This document shows, piece after piece, positions 10,208-22,164 of a stretch of DNA of 64,000 nt (positions within the stretch are counted from its first letter, which is position 1; each line of letters opens with the position of its first letter). The notes under the pieces are model-generated. The model saw only the letters and a list, made by a program, of their open reading frames with translations. It did no database searches and was not told where the DNA came from. The stretch lies in contig QXCR01000010.1 in NCBI GenBank assembly GCA_004380135.1, positions 434,001-498,000 of the forward strand, read 5' to 3'. The DNA is from Stemphylium vesicarium (lineage: Eukaryota; Ascomycota; Dothideomycetes; Pleosporales; Pleosporaceae). Both the position numbers and the translations under genes were made by a program.

Positions 10208-13200
10208 GGTAAATTTCGTCAGTCTATAGTGCAGATTTCTCTACCTGACAATCAGCAAGTACTTTTGTGTGGATAATAAGATAAGGAAGGTGGAGACTGC
10301 ATCTTATACTTAAGACCGCGGCGACCGGGTCACGACGATTGGTGTGATGCTCCACATTGCCTTGCTCTGAGAAAACAATAACTGAGGCTGCCTACGTGTC
10401 TAGTTAGACGCTGGGGGAATCGTGTCCAAGAATGCTGATAATCTTGTTGACGAGTATATGTTATCCAGCTACCGGGTGGTGCGAGATCCAATAACAGGGC
10501 AATAACGCGCATGTCACCCATGCTTCGCGGTCTAGGTACCAAAAATATCCCACACCATAAGGGACGGCCTGGAGATGTGGCAGTGGCCAGCAGCTCGCGG
10601 CCTTGGCATGTTCCCTCCAGACAGGCACTCAGATGCGATTCGAACTCAGTTCGTGCGGTCTTGGCTGTTGAAAAAGTCGAAGTTGTTATGGAGGCATCGG
10701 AATTGCTTCCACTGTGGTCCCCAGGCGAAGTCCCAGACAACCATACACTTCGACATCATCTTGCTGATCGAATCGCATAGCTCTTGGTATTGCGACGCTT
10801 CGCGATCCCTTCCCAACCATCACTTATTTTTCCAGCAGTACGTGTGCATTTCTGGTCGCTGACCTCCCAGGGGGGCAAAATCTAACTGTCGAGGTGCGTC
10901 CAGCGTGCTGTTGTAAAGCAAACATCTGTGTACCTTCCACGAGTATTGTCGCGTCATACTTCATTCGGGGTTTGTTTTAAATCTCATATACCACTCTTAC
11001 TGACGATTTATGGCGCTGTGTGGCTCGGTATGATCACCGGAGTTGTTTCACAATCTCGAAAGATGAGTGAAGTTGGTGCTGATGATGGTCTGGCCAGAGT
11101 GTTGGTACCGGAAAAGAAGCACACGCGAACGCAACACATTGCGATCACGGACGCTAGCCGAATCAAGAATCTTCGGCTCGACCTGCCACGGCGCTCTCGC
11201 AAAGCTGTGCACATTTTTCTAATCAATCTCTGAAACGTCCAACACGTCAGTATTTGTTGAGAAAACGTGCGCATGCAAACATCAGGCAACGCCTGACGAC
11301 TCAGCAACACGCATCTACGTGGCGACTCGAGGACCTGTGTGACAGCAACTATTGGCAGGGTACGTCAGTGAAAAGCTTATTTCAAGTGACCGTGGCACGC
11401 GTACATGTTCTTTGGGTCGTATTGCTAGCTCTCTTAATATGGCACGAGGAAGAGATTTACACGACACATCCCTGTTTGGGATAGAGGAAGCAATAAGGAA
11501 ATGACTACCACACGGTCCGTAGGAGAGAACCTGCGCTGTGCATTGTCAATCACGCGACTACAACCCATTTGCCACATGGAGAAAGAGTCACACAATACGC
11601 GCAAAGTAAATGAGAAGATGCGACCTTCATATTTGACTGACCTGAACCGCTATCGCCACCGGTAGCGGTTGTACTGAGCTACGAGTTGTTCTTCTACGAC
11701 CAGCTCCACCAAGTCTGGAGGGATTCGGAAGAACAGTTTCTCGAACTCTGATCTTCTGGCTGAACTACCTCTTCGAGGCGTTAGGAGGCTCTCCTGCACA
11801 CAATCTTCTTATACTGGTCATCGGTCAAGATTAGTGGCCGAAGGAACGGGAAAATCGCCAGAATCAGTGTTCCAGACGACATTGCAAACGAGCAAAGGCC
11901 TAGAGAAGGGCTCGATCCGCCAGAACCCCTTATCCACTGCTACAGGTGTGACCGATGGACCCAATAATCACAACGTCACATCGGCAATTCCTGCCAAACG
12001 ACCTGCACTCTAGACTCCCCCGGGACCAGCTTTGCCCCCCAACACATATGCATAAACGTAGCTATCGAAAACTCAGGTCGAGATGGAGCAGGTTACACAA
12101 CAGTACATGAAGCTCTTCTCCGAAAGCTGGGAACCTTTCAATGCCCTGAAGAATGGTAGTAGGATGCGAATACAGTCAGAGTAAGGCTCACCGGAGACGA
12201 GCGAGACGTCACACAAACAAGCCCATCACCTGCCATTATTGGACATTGTGATAGGATATGACTTCTACGGCTAGCATTGATGATCCGATTGACATCATCC
12301 AGCACATCCTCCTGGAGCGGGCCGCGTCTTGGTACACACTCAAAAGGACCTCGGTCTTTCATCTAAAGCGAAGGTCTCTCCAAACACCACGGCCAGACCG
12401 ATGTCGGTATGCATCAGCACGACCATCAGAGTCGACCTGGCCGATCACCGAGATAGCGCTTTACTGGGGCATATCGGCAGCACGGCAATCTTCACCGGTA
12501 TATGTCTGATAGAGGCAGACCCCCGTTACACGCCATGTTCCTACGCCAGTGACACAAACGTAGGCGATTTCGCCAATAACGACCCGCTCGGCTCCACCGG
12601 CGACGGCGAAAAGAAGCTATGCCTCCTGGGGAAGACCAAGCCTGCAGCCATACGGCCTGCTCCATAGTCCACAACAAAAGCCAAACTACTACGATTTATC
12701 TCTACGCTCTTGCCCTAATAGCTGTTAACATCACCTGCTACACATTCTTAAGTGTCAGGATTTCCGAGATTCTTGCCAAGGTTACTGAAAACGATGAGAA
12801 GCATTTGTAACATATTCAAGTTGAGGTAAATAGAGGGGAAAGCTCGAACAAGCAAGTCCCTCGGCCGCAGTATGCAAGTATCTAGACGAAAAATCCATCA
12901 CGCATGCTCTATGCTAAAACGAAAATAGAGCAAATCTTGTACACGTGCTCCCTCTCCTGCTACATTATGCCATATTGGAAGCTTTCAGAGAGGATGATGT
13001 TGCAAGCATCAGCATTAGCTATAAGCAATGAAGTCGGACATTTTGGTGAGTGTACGGAGGATGGAGTTCCCAGGTTTGCGAAGAACCTTTTCCATCCTCA
13101 GTACCATGCTTGAGATCAGGTTGCCTCCTTGGCATCCATTTCTAGCATCTCACACCTTACTTGTCGAACGATCTCTGAGCTTTTCTCCCTTCTCATCAGC

Positions 13201-13849
13201 TATAGTAATTGCGAGCACAACCAGAGCATGCAGATATTTTGTATCCACCTTTGCACACAGCGTAGTCTTCCCGCATAACACGAAACAGCTCCGTCTTCTT
13301 CGCCTGTAATGTTCATAGTACTCGCCACCTAGCATCGCAGGTTAGAAGCTTCATGTCGGCCAGACGCAATCCGGTAGATGGGTGTACGTGCCGGGGCCAG
13401 CGCCAAGGGGCAAACCTGGGCTTTAGCGAGACACCAGCGCGGGAGTGAGATGACGGAGGCATCTTCTATACATACACCTCTTGGTGCCCATGGCATCACT
13501 CCATCCCAACATAGTTGCGTTCTGGAACTTATCGTTTAGAACCCCCAGCTTATTGTGGCGGTGATACGACTGGTCGTGCTCAGCCAATTTATCTTGCAAG
13601 CTTCGTTGTCGCTGTCCTAGTGGACGAAGAGAGAGCATGCAAAATGTCACTTAGCGGTGTACAAGCATACAAACAGTCGTATAATGCGGTAGTGCTAATC
13701 GCTAAAATAAAGCAGGGGTATCTAAACACGACCAAAAACACAGAGCCCACTGAGCTTTATCCAATCGTACACCATCGCCCTCATCCTGCACAAACGCCAT
13801 CTGATCGCACCAAGATATCGGCGTTGGATGGAACGCTTGAGTTCCACAA
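10208..13849. other. Gene-poor 3.6 kb region
   Basis: No gene is supported. Short frames occur on both strands, but none resembles a family I know. The clearest are one at 12329..12667 (+) and one at 10330..10740 (-). A minus-strand stretch near 10660-10770 reads as GPQWKQF and may be a relic of a gene family also seen near 27.0 kb. Between 11485 and 12137 there is no frame of 60 codons on either strand. Base composition looks ordinary, without the strong AT bias of a repeat-induced point-mutated transposon. No terminal repeats or transposase signatures were seen. Confidence 0.55.
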
Positions 13850-16756
13850 CTAGTAGAAGCTTAGCTCATCCTCGCTGCCTTCTTCCTCATTGACCGCAGC
13901 GATCTTATGGCTCGCTCGGGGACGACCACGGCCTTGGAACTTTGACAATTGTGGGCGAGTTGAAAGTCGAGCGGGCGTTTTGCCAAGTTCATCGCGATCT
14001 GATATGTCGCCGTCTGTATCGCTAACGCTTGACGAGGCTGCGGATGGGAAAACATATGCGGGCACCTTTCCGCTGCGCGAGCAGCGACCTTGTACAGAAT
14101 GGCCTCCGTCATAAGTCGAAGCGCTGCGTGTCTTCTTTGTGCGCGGCGACTCTGCTCCTGAGTCATCTCGCGAAGAGCTGAATGTTCCTGTGTCCTTATC
14201 GCTGCTTTGGAAGTCAAGCTCAAAGGCGGGCTCAGCGTAGACCGGTCTCTTGATGTCGCGCAGACCGCTCTCCAGCGACGTCCTCGAGCGCTGTATGCGC
14301 TGTCGGGAAGTCAGCTGTCTCGTCTCGCGACGTGGCCGACTCGAGCGTCTGTGCCCATATTCTTTTTCTTCGGGGAGGTCGGCGTAGTATCGGATGGGTG
14401 GGGTATCGGGGGGCGTCATGTGCATCCGCTTTACGGGTATGACGACCTTCGGAGAAGACGCGCGAGTTCGTTTTCCCAGCGAAGACGTGGAAGTACGTGG
14501 GTTTTTCTTGATAGGGGACGACTGGGGTACCCCACCATCATCGTCATTGTCAAAGGTGTTAACCTCCCACCCCGGCGTGTCTGGAACGCGACCAGAAATG
14601 CCGTCTTCCACGTCAAATTCATCATCCTTCTCTTCTTCCGATTGTACAGGAGTGAGAAGTAGCGCCGGAGCTGAGACAGACGTGCTAAGTCCACTCTTGA
14701 CGTTCTGTTTCACAAACGGTGTGCATGTGACCCATTCGCCGATGCCTTCTTCCCACCGGAAGCCGCCGTTGCTCGTCGGTGAATCGTTCTTCGTTGGTGA
14801 TTGTACAATAACGAGACGACCTCCTTTTTGCATCTTCTCCTCGATATCGCGCGCGTAGGCCATGTGTTTGGCGTCACCTGTATTGTGCGCAAATTCCATC
14901 GCAGACTCTAATGCAAGTCGTTTCAGGGTCCACAGCTTGTGTGGTAACCGACAGCCAGATGGCGCCATCAATGCCGAGGCAAAACGAATTAATTGCTCAA
15001 ATCCATCGTCTTTCCAGATACGCCCGGTGCCACGTGCAGTCGAAGAGACCAAGGACGGTAGAGTAGCGAATATGGATGCGAAGTTGATATTCTTCGAAGA
15101 ATATTGTGCTGATATCCAATTGATGGTTTCAATAGAGATGTGTGGGTTGAAAAGTATTGTGGCTGGATCACTGGGGTAATCGAGGTGTAAAAGACACGAC
15201 GCAAATATTGTCCAAATACCGCGTTGAGCCATCACTTGAACGTCGTTGGAGTCTGGGTTAAGAAGGCCAATCTCATCCCGGATGTTCTTGCGAGTCGCAA
15301 TGGCAACGACAACCGCATCGAACACTTGAGTGACTTGCTGTGCAGTATTGTTGCTTATAGAATCTCGTGGAATACTCTTTACCAAGGCTATACTGCACAA
15401 AACGGTGAGGAGACTGGAGAATGTAGTATCAAGCGCTTGTCGGAGCTCTACTCTTGACGATGGTACGAACCGCCTGGAAACGGAACCTATGGCCTCATCT
15501 TCCAGTAGCCGAATATCAGGCAGCCCCATACTTGCAAGCGTGACCGTCTCGAAGAACTGGGAAGCACTTGCGAGAGTGCGAGGATCGTTCTCGGAGATGG
15601 TCCGTATCAATCGGTCCCAGACGGAGCGCATGGCATCAGTTGCCAGCCATTCCAAGGGCAGTAGTTCAAGAGCAACCATGTGTTCTAGAAGCTCATATAG
15701 CAAACGATGGCGTCCAGTGTGGTTGACAAAGTCCTTCACCGCATGCAAATATAGCGATTTTTGAGGATCGAATAGGTCCGCTCTTGTGTTAATAGGCATA
15801 GTTATATACTCCAAGAGAGGAACATACGCCAGTAGTAATTGCTCCGCCTCGTCCCAGGCAGACGCATTCAAGCAGTGCGTGACGAGGACGAGTACGTTCT
15901 CGAGGCTGATGACTTGGTCGGTAATGGCATCGCATACCAGTGTCGTGGCATGCGCTCGGACGACCTGCCGGAAAGGACGCCAACCGTGGCCCGGCTTTTG
16001 CTCGAAATGCCTTTCCAGCTGCTCGTATAGCTCATTGGCAATGTCCCGATCCTCCTCGTCAGCTTCTTCCGCGAGTCTGTCCAGTTCCGCAAAGTGTTCC
16101 TCGAGCTCGATATAAGCCGGCAGTTTTCTCAAACACGCAGCCATCAGAGATCTCGTGCCCTTCCGTATCCTATCGCCGCCTGTAGTGGTCGCCTGGAGCA
16201 GGTTCGCATAGGCCTCCGAGGAACCTTGGACAAGCTTGTGAACGTCTCTCGGCACATTTGTTGTAGGAGGTGCTATGGGCGCCAATAGGGGGCCGCGATT
16301 CTTCGTGTACCTGCGCAGGGGCGATGTCGGTACCTGAGGGCTGCTGTGTAGCTGACTGCCCATCCTTGAGATCAGAGGCGTAAATGCGATCTCCCCTGGT
16401 CGAGAGGCATAACCATTCACGTCGATGGCATCTGGAGTGCCTCTCCGAGGTGCCGGCCTGGCCCTTCCTCGCCCACCATATGTCGTCTTCCTGGCCGCTC
16501 CTGGTTTCGCGCCCGGTCTCCAGTCCGGATCTCTAGCCTTCTCAAAGCCTCGAGGCTTGATTGCTGGTCGCGTGAAATTGGTCGTCTTTTGCGGCGAGCC
16601 CTTGATGGCGAAGGCGGACGAGACATTGCGTGGTTCGGCATTCGCAATATGTGGTCTTTCGAGCTCCTTGCGCAGTTTCGCAAGTTTCGAGGAAAGCGGC
16701 CGCAGCAGGCGATTGCACCGCGAAGTAGTCCACTGCAGCGTGTCATCGGTCGACAT
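13850..16756 (-). CDS. Uncharacterised fungal protein with AT-hook-like motifs
   Basis: A single uninterrupted frame of 968 residues that I cannot assign to a named family. The first 150 residues are basic and low complexity, including GRGRARP at 95-101. Residues of roughly 170-640 are predicted by eye to be a long helical, repeat-like region (many Leu-rich amphipathic helices, for example VISLENVLVLVTHCLNASAW). A conserved-looking patch reads GFRWEEGIGEWVTCTPFV. The remainder is Ser/Arg/Asp-rich and disordered. Near the C-terminus RGRPR (943-947) has the AT-hook core, and the protein ends in an acidic EEEGSEDELSFY tail. Basic patches with an AT-hook suggest a nuclear, chromatin-bound protein; that is inference. 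Its length and coherent composition make it a real gene rather than a shadow. Confidence 0.88.
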   Translation of the reverse strand: MSTDDTLQWTTSRCNRLLRPLSSKLAKLRKELERPHIANAEPRNVSSAFAIKGSPQKTTNFTRPAIKPRGFEKARDPDWRPGAKPGAARKTTYGGRGRARPAPRRGTPDAIDVNGYASRPGEIAFTPLISRMGSQLHSSPQVPTSPLRRYTKNRGPLLAPIAPPTTNVPRDVHKLVQGSSEAYANLLQATTTGGDRIRKGTRSLMAACLRKLPAYIELEEHFAELDRLAEEADEEDRDIANELYEQLERHFEQKPGHGWRPFRQVVRAHATTLVCDAITDQVISLENVLVLVTHCLNASAWDEAEQLLLAYVPLLEYITMPINTRADLFDPQKSLYLHAVKDFVNHTGRHRLLYELLEHMVALELLPLEWLATDAMRSVWDRLIRTISENDPRTLASASQFFETVTLASMGLPDIRLLEDEAIGSVSRRFVPSSRVELRQALDTTFSSLLTVLCSIALVKSIPRDSISNNTAQQVTQVFDAVVVAIATRKNIRDEIGLLNPDSNDVQVMAQRGIWTIFASCLLHLDYPSDPATILFNPHISIETINWISAQYSSKNINFASIFATLPSLVSSTARGTGRIWKDDGFEQLIRFASALMAPSGCRLPHKLWTLKRLALESAMEFAHNTGDAKHMAYARDIEEKMQKGGRLVIVQSPTKNDSPTSNGGFRWEEGIGEWVTCTPFVKQNVKSGLSTSVSAPALLLTPVQSEEEKDDEFDVEDGISGRVPDTPGWEVNTFDNDDDGGVPQSSPIKKNPRTSTSSLGKRTRASSPKVVIPVKRMHMTPPDTPPIRYYADLPEEKEYGHRRSSRPRRETRQLTSRQRIQRSRTSLESGLRDIKRPVYAEPAFELDFQSSDKDTGTFSSSRDDSGAESPRTKKTRSASTYDGGHSVQGRCSRSGKVPAYVFPSAASSSVSDTDGDISDRDELGKTPARLSTRPQLSKFQGRGRPRASHKIAAVNEEEGSEDELSFY

Positions 16757-19700
16757 GGCGATAATTATGTTGGCTAATGCATGTGAAATAGATGATTGTG
16801 GGTAATTGCTGGCGGAGAGATGCGTTATGGCGTGTTACATGCGTGTGTGCTGGCGTTGTGGTTGTTTGTTTGTTTGAGGTCGGCGATAAGGGCGCGTTGT
16901 CTCCGCGCTAGGTGCAAGGGATTGCTTTCACTAGGCAACTCCGTCGCAGTTCGTTCAGAGGACATCGCATACCGAAGCATATAGTCACAACATGCCGCTG
17001 TATCAATGTTGATCCAGTCGCGACGCGATGCTGCATATCCCACTATTGCGCGCCTTGCAGCGCGATGAACTCTCTGCTCTAGGACCGATTCCTGGGCGCA
17101 TTCCACCGTGCGGGCCACCTATTTGCACCGACCTGATGGCAGCGTGAATCGTGAATTGGAGGCATGGCAGATTTTGGTTCATGCGCTTCCCGCCAGACGT
17201 TGTGTCCGCGGATTGGGGCGGGTTTGCAAACGTCATCCCATTCCTACGACGACACGGTGCACAGATGTGAAAAGCTCAATTTCCAGGGCCGCAAGCATCC
17301 ACGATCCGACCTACGGCCACCCATTCCATCTTAGTAAAATTGCCCGAAAATTCTACTTATACACTTCGTGTCGTATCGCTGGGAACATGCTCCTGGGGCT
17401 TAGAATGGTAGGTCGTTACGCGCGGGACACCTTCCACATAGTAAGACTCGTATTTCCTTTCCGGGACCTGCATGCCAAGGTACCGTACATCAGCCTCAGC
17501 AGTGTACGAAATCTATCTCCCGATTGTAGACCATGGTACAGTTAGTTCGCCAATGCAGTGTTTTCCGGTGGAAGAACAAGCGTCGCCAACATTTTCAAGC
17601 CTTGAAGATCTCTTTTGGATTCATGAAGCCCTTCGCGAAGTCGCTTGGCCAGCGATCTACGCATGCAGGAACCGCGCAGCGGGCAGATTTCGTGCATAGC
17701 GCCAGGCCGCCTTACTGGCCAGTAAGCGAAATGGTGAGCAGCAAGGAAAAGGAAAAGTAAGATTGCACAATGCGGATCGCATCTGGAATGCGATTGAGAC
17801 ACCGGATTAACAGTGACGGAAAATAGCTAGCTCAACGCCGTTGCAAGGCTTGTTCTTGTTGACCTGACGTATGGATGGCGATGGATGCTGAAGTGCGGAA
17901 GGCCATAGACGGAGCGAAGCGCCTGCTCCGAATCGCGTGACTATCGATAGCGCCAGCTCTTACGCTTACTGCGAACATTACGCCCGCCTCAGCGCTTGCG
18001 TGTTCGTGTCGCATGTCAGAAGTTGTGGGACAGGCCAATGGTGGAGAGTGTTCGGTTTTCAGAAGGAAGATGAGAGGTACCTGTCCCTGAAACGGTGTGC
18101 TGGGGATAGCAGAGTAAGTCTCGGGACCGTGGGGCGGAGGTGGGCATTCGTCGTCATCTGTTTGAAACGACGGTAATCTGACAGCTCCTCAGCATTCGTT
18201 TTTGACACGCTCGTGCATTCCTTCTATGCATTGAGAGTCAGTAATAGCCTATTGAACGGTGTTCATCTTGGCGGTTCGAACATGGACAGCGAACGACGGA
18301 CCCGGTTGCTGTCACAACATGAACATGGCATACAGGTGGAAGTTAGCAAACTAAAATGCTGTTGGAACCATCGGTCTCAGGCGGAGTATGTCTCTTCGCT
18401 CTGGCCTGCTCCATGCAAGACGGGTAAAGACAGGATGGTGCGGCGCGATAATAGCTGATAAGGTTGGTGACACTCGATATGTAGGATGGAAATCAACATG
18501 CCCAATGTCAACACCCACGTCACGCAAAGGCGGAGGACGTAACGAGGCTCCAGAGCCGCCCGTGTAGTACGCAGGTACGAGCCCACCCGAGGGATATGCG
18601 GATCCTGCGGGGCTTCCCCAAAGTGCTTGACACCTTTCACCCGAGGGCTGTGACAAGTTGACCTAGGGTCTAGCCAAACAGCCCAAGCCCTTCATCTGAG
18701 TCGTGATGCTAAACAAGCGGGCCGGGGGTGGGTTGACAGCTACCAGGAACTGGGCTACTGGGATGAATTGAACAGACGATGGATCCAGACTGGTCTTTAT
18801 CAGACGGGAAGAAGTGACACGGAATGTTGATGCAAGTCGTGGGGAGCCACAGCATGGGTGCAGAAGGCATAGGCGTGTTTCGACACGATGCCTACAGCAA
18901 CAGCAGGCGCCGTTGCATTCATCCTTCTAATAACGTCTGCAATGGCAAACAATCAGGCTACGATGTAAAAAGGTTCGATGTAGGAATGGTGTAGAGGCTG
19001 ATGACAGTAGCGGCACTCCACATGCTGGCGGTGGCCTGGTCTGGCCGTCTGGCCTGCGGCAAAGGGCCGTTGTACGACGGCATTGATACCGAAAAGAGAC
19101 GATGCGGAGATGGAGTAGTCGTGGATAGATGACGATGGCCTGTCCCAAGCACAGAGGCTGCGCCGGGGAATGAAAGGCCGAGGCGCGGTCAACAAGCCAC
19201 TCGGTGCCGCGAGAACAGTGGGATGGCGGGTTCTAGTTTCACATGCCGTTTCCTACGCAGCGAGCCATATCCCCTCCGGCTGCGAGTTGTTTTTGAGGCG
19301 GTTCAGGCCTCGATGACGCACACATTGGCTGGGCACAGGAGGATTCGTTCGGAGCGATGAAACAGGCTGTCGCTGGTGGATCGGTTTGTGGCGCGTCTTC
19401 CCCCGTTTCAGAACGCCCGGTCCCCCCGAATCGAAGGCTGCATGGCTGCACCACGCAGACCCGCTGGGGCTGTTGCAGGCACCACCCCTGTAGAGCAGAC
19501 TGGGGCACTCCTCCAATCCTGCACCAGCAGCCCGCCGTGATAATCAAACTCAGCAGTGTCCCTTTCTTGCCCACTTGCCCACGCTTGCGTAGTCCTCTTC
19601 TTCTCTTCCACCTCACCCTCTTTCCAACCACCAGTCACTCTTTTATCGCCTTGGCCCGCCTCGGTCTCCTTCTTTTCGTGTCTCCGCGTGCTAGTCGTCG

Positions 19701-20205
19701 CTTCCCCACCGGCTTGTTTTTGACAATATATCCCCTGGTTGGCGATTTACCTCAAGGACCTATCAGTGCAGGCCATCCACCCTGCATTCGGATAAGATAC
19801 CACCAGCTGCAGTATTGCTTTGCCTTGCTTGGACCGCCTGATTAACACGCCTTCCGACGTCAATCGAGCCTGCATTGCGCCTGCCCACTATCCTTGTCGC
19901 CCCAATCTACTACAGCGAAGCCGGCCACGACGCACGCCCATATCAACCACCACGATCAAAGTGGCACGCCCAGGGTCTTCTTACATCACCGATCCGGATC
20001 AAGTACCGCAGTGTGCTTCTTCCGCTCCACTCACCTGTCGTTTGCTGGCCAAGACAGAGTCCACTCACTACATCTCAAATCCCCGCTTGCCATAGCACCT
20101 CCAACCACCCTAGACTCTTAAGACACGCCTTCTAGCCAGCATCTCCCACAGTACCAAGACTATCCGACACACCCTCACCTCGACCACCCTTTTCAACCTT
20201 CCATC
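16757..20205. other. Gene-poor 3.4 kb region, upstream of the ferric reductase
   Basis: No gene is supported. The last 600 bases are C/T-rich and look like a long promoter and leader of the ferric reductase. They include a tandem GATA-type element GATAAGATA at 19791..19799. An open frame at 19357..19845 (+) lies in this leader and has no family resemblance. Earlier parts hold only scattered short frames. Confidence 0.5.
19791..19799 (+). promoter_or_regulatory. Tandem GATA element upstream of ferric reductase
   Basis: Two overlapping GATA sites (GATAAGATA) lie 407-415 bases before the ferric reductase start. Fungal iron uptake is commonly repressed by the GATA factor SreA, whose published site is ATCWGATAA. 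The match here, TTCGGATAA, is partial, so the assignment is only suggestive. Confidence 0.25.
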
Positions 20206-22164
20206 ATGTCTCTCATGGAATCCTTCCGTGACCTCTCCAAGCGTGGAGGCCACGGCGAAGAGGACCCCACCGCCGGCCTGGAGAACCTGGATGTTCAACA
20301 CTACCTTGGATACATCTGGTGGATCATCGTCGTTGTCTTCTTTCTCTACCAGGTCATCCTCTACTTTGTCCGCTACATCCGTACCGTAACATGCTTGAAC
20401 AACGAAACCCAGCGCTACTTTGCCATTCCCAATCGGACCTATGCCGCTTTCAAGAAGCACTGCCTTGACGCTCCCCTCTTCCGCACTCGTCACCATCGCG
20501 AATTCAAGCTTTCCTCTGCCATCGGTGTTGGTACGCTTCCCAGCCGTCTCCAAAGCTTTTTCCTCGTTGGCTACTTTGCCGTCAACATCGGTTTCTGTGT
20601 GTGGAAAATCGACTACAGCAGCTTCTCCGCCGGTGCTGGCGAGCTTCTTAGCCGCTCTGGTGTCATGGCCGTCATCAACATGATCCCGCTATTCCTCCTT
20701 GCTGGCCGCAACAACCCCATTATCAAGCTTACTGGCATCTCTTTCGATACTATGAACTTGATTCACCGCTGGTTTGGACGCATCGTCATCCTTGAGGCTA
20801 TTGCCCATACTGTCTGCTGGATCGCCAACAAAGTCCACACCAGTAAGTTTTCAAGCACTTTCGTCACATCAACACCATGCTAACCATCATGCAGAGGGCT
20901 GGGGTGCTGTTCAAGCCTCTATTACTGGAAGTGAATTCATCATGACCGGTTTCATCGTAAGTATCGAATCATATTGTTCATGACAACGACTAACAGGTTT
21001 AGGGAACCGTTGCATTCGTCTTTCTTCTGATTCAATCGCCATCGCCCGTCCGTCACTCTTTCTACGAGGTCTTCCTCCACGGTCACATCGTCGGTGCCGC
21101 CATTGCCCTCGGCGCTGTGTGGGTCCATCTCAAGGAGCGCCCGCAGCAGTTTATGCTCTATGGAGTGCTAGCTCTCTGGGTCATGGAGCGTGTCTGGAGA
21201 TTCGTGCGCCTTGTCATGCGTAACGTTGGAAATGGCGGTACCGGATGCGACGTCGAAGTACTTCCTGGCGATGCTCTCCGTGTCACTGTTCGCATGGCGC
21301 GCCCATGGACCTTCCGCCCTGGCCAACACGCCTATCTGTACATCCCATCCGTTGGTCTTTGGACCAACCACCCCTTCTCTGTCGCGTGGAGCGAGGAAGA
21401 GGAAGATCTCACCATTGGCTCTTCTGCAACAGATGAGAAGGGCCTCCCGATGAACCGCCAAGATATCCTCGAGCATCACAAGACAAGCATGTCTTTCATC
21501 ATCCGCCGCCGCACTGGTTTCACCGACAAGCTATTCAAAAAAGCCGATCTCTCTGCTGCCGGCAGGTTCTCCACATCGGCATTTGTCGAGGGTCCATATG
21601 GTAAGTACCAAAACTTGTTTGCCCCAGACACCGCAATCTCGCGTATATTACTCCAATATCACCAACACATGCTAACGTCATCTCACAGGCGGAGAAGATC
21701 TAAGTTCCTACGGCACAGTCATGCTATGGGCTGCCGGTATTGGTATCACTCACCAGGTTCCCCACGTTCGGGATATCGTCGCTGGTTACGCAAACGGCAC
21801 TGTTGCCACCCGCCGCCTGACACTTGTCTGGATCATCCAATCACCCGAGCATTTGGAATGGATCCGCACATGGATGACGCAGATTCTCTCCATGCCACGC
21901 CGTCGCGAGATTCTGAAGATTCTTCTCTTCGTCACTCGCCCGCGTAGCACCAAAGAGATTCATTCGCCTTCTTCAAGCGTTCAGATGTTCCCTGGTCGAC
22001 CCAACGTCCAGGCTCTGGTCGACCAAGAAATGCAAGAGGGTATCGGCGCTGCCTGTGTCAGCACATGCGGCACTGGTGGTCTAGCCGACGAGCTCCGCCG
22101 CTCCGTCCGCAACCGCGAGTCTCAGTGGAACGTTGACTTCCGCGAGGAGTCATTCTCATGGTAA
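20206..22164 (+). CDS. Ferric/cupric reductase transmembrane protein (FRE family)
   Basis: A 590-residue plasma-membrane flavocytochrome that passes electrons from NADPH through FAD and two hemes to extracellular ferric or cupric ions. Four exons: 20206..20842, 20895..20956, 21003..21600 and 21689..22164. The membrane domain carries the paired heme ligands: H187 and H201 on one helix (LIHRWFGRIVILEAIAHTV) and, most likely, H261 and H275 on another (FLHGHIV to WVHL). The FAD-binding motif HPFS is at 356-359, preceded by RPGQHAYLY. The NADPH site is seen as LWAAGIGIT in exon four, and the C-terminal CGTGGLADELRRSVR fits the nicotinamide-binding Cys-Gly motif. There is no obvious cleaved signal peptide. 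The protein has an FRE-type arrangement without the EF hands or size of NADPH oxidases. A GATA element upstream would fit iron control. Confidence 0.95.

Noticed and set aside
10632..10650. TTCGAA-containing segment resembling a tRNA T loop on the minus strand
   Set aside because: The flanking five-base stems do not pair and no anticodon arm can be built.
10208..13849. Possible transposon or secondary-metabolite gene relic
   Set aside because: No terminal repeats, transposase, reverse transcriptase, ketosynthase or adenylation motif was found on either strand.
19357..19845. 162-codon plus-strand frame before the ferric reductase
   Set aside because: Pro/Arg/Cys-rich, inside a C/T-rich leader, without similarity to any family; probably chance.
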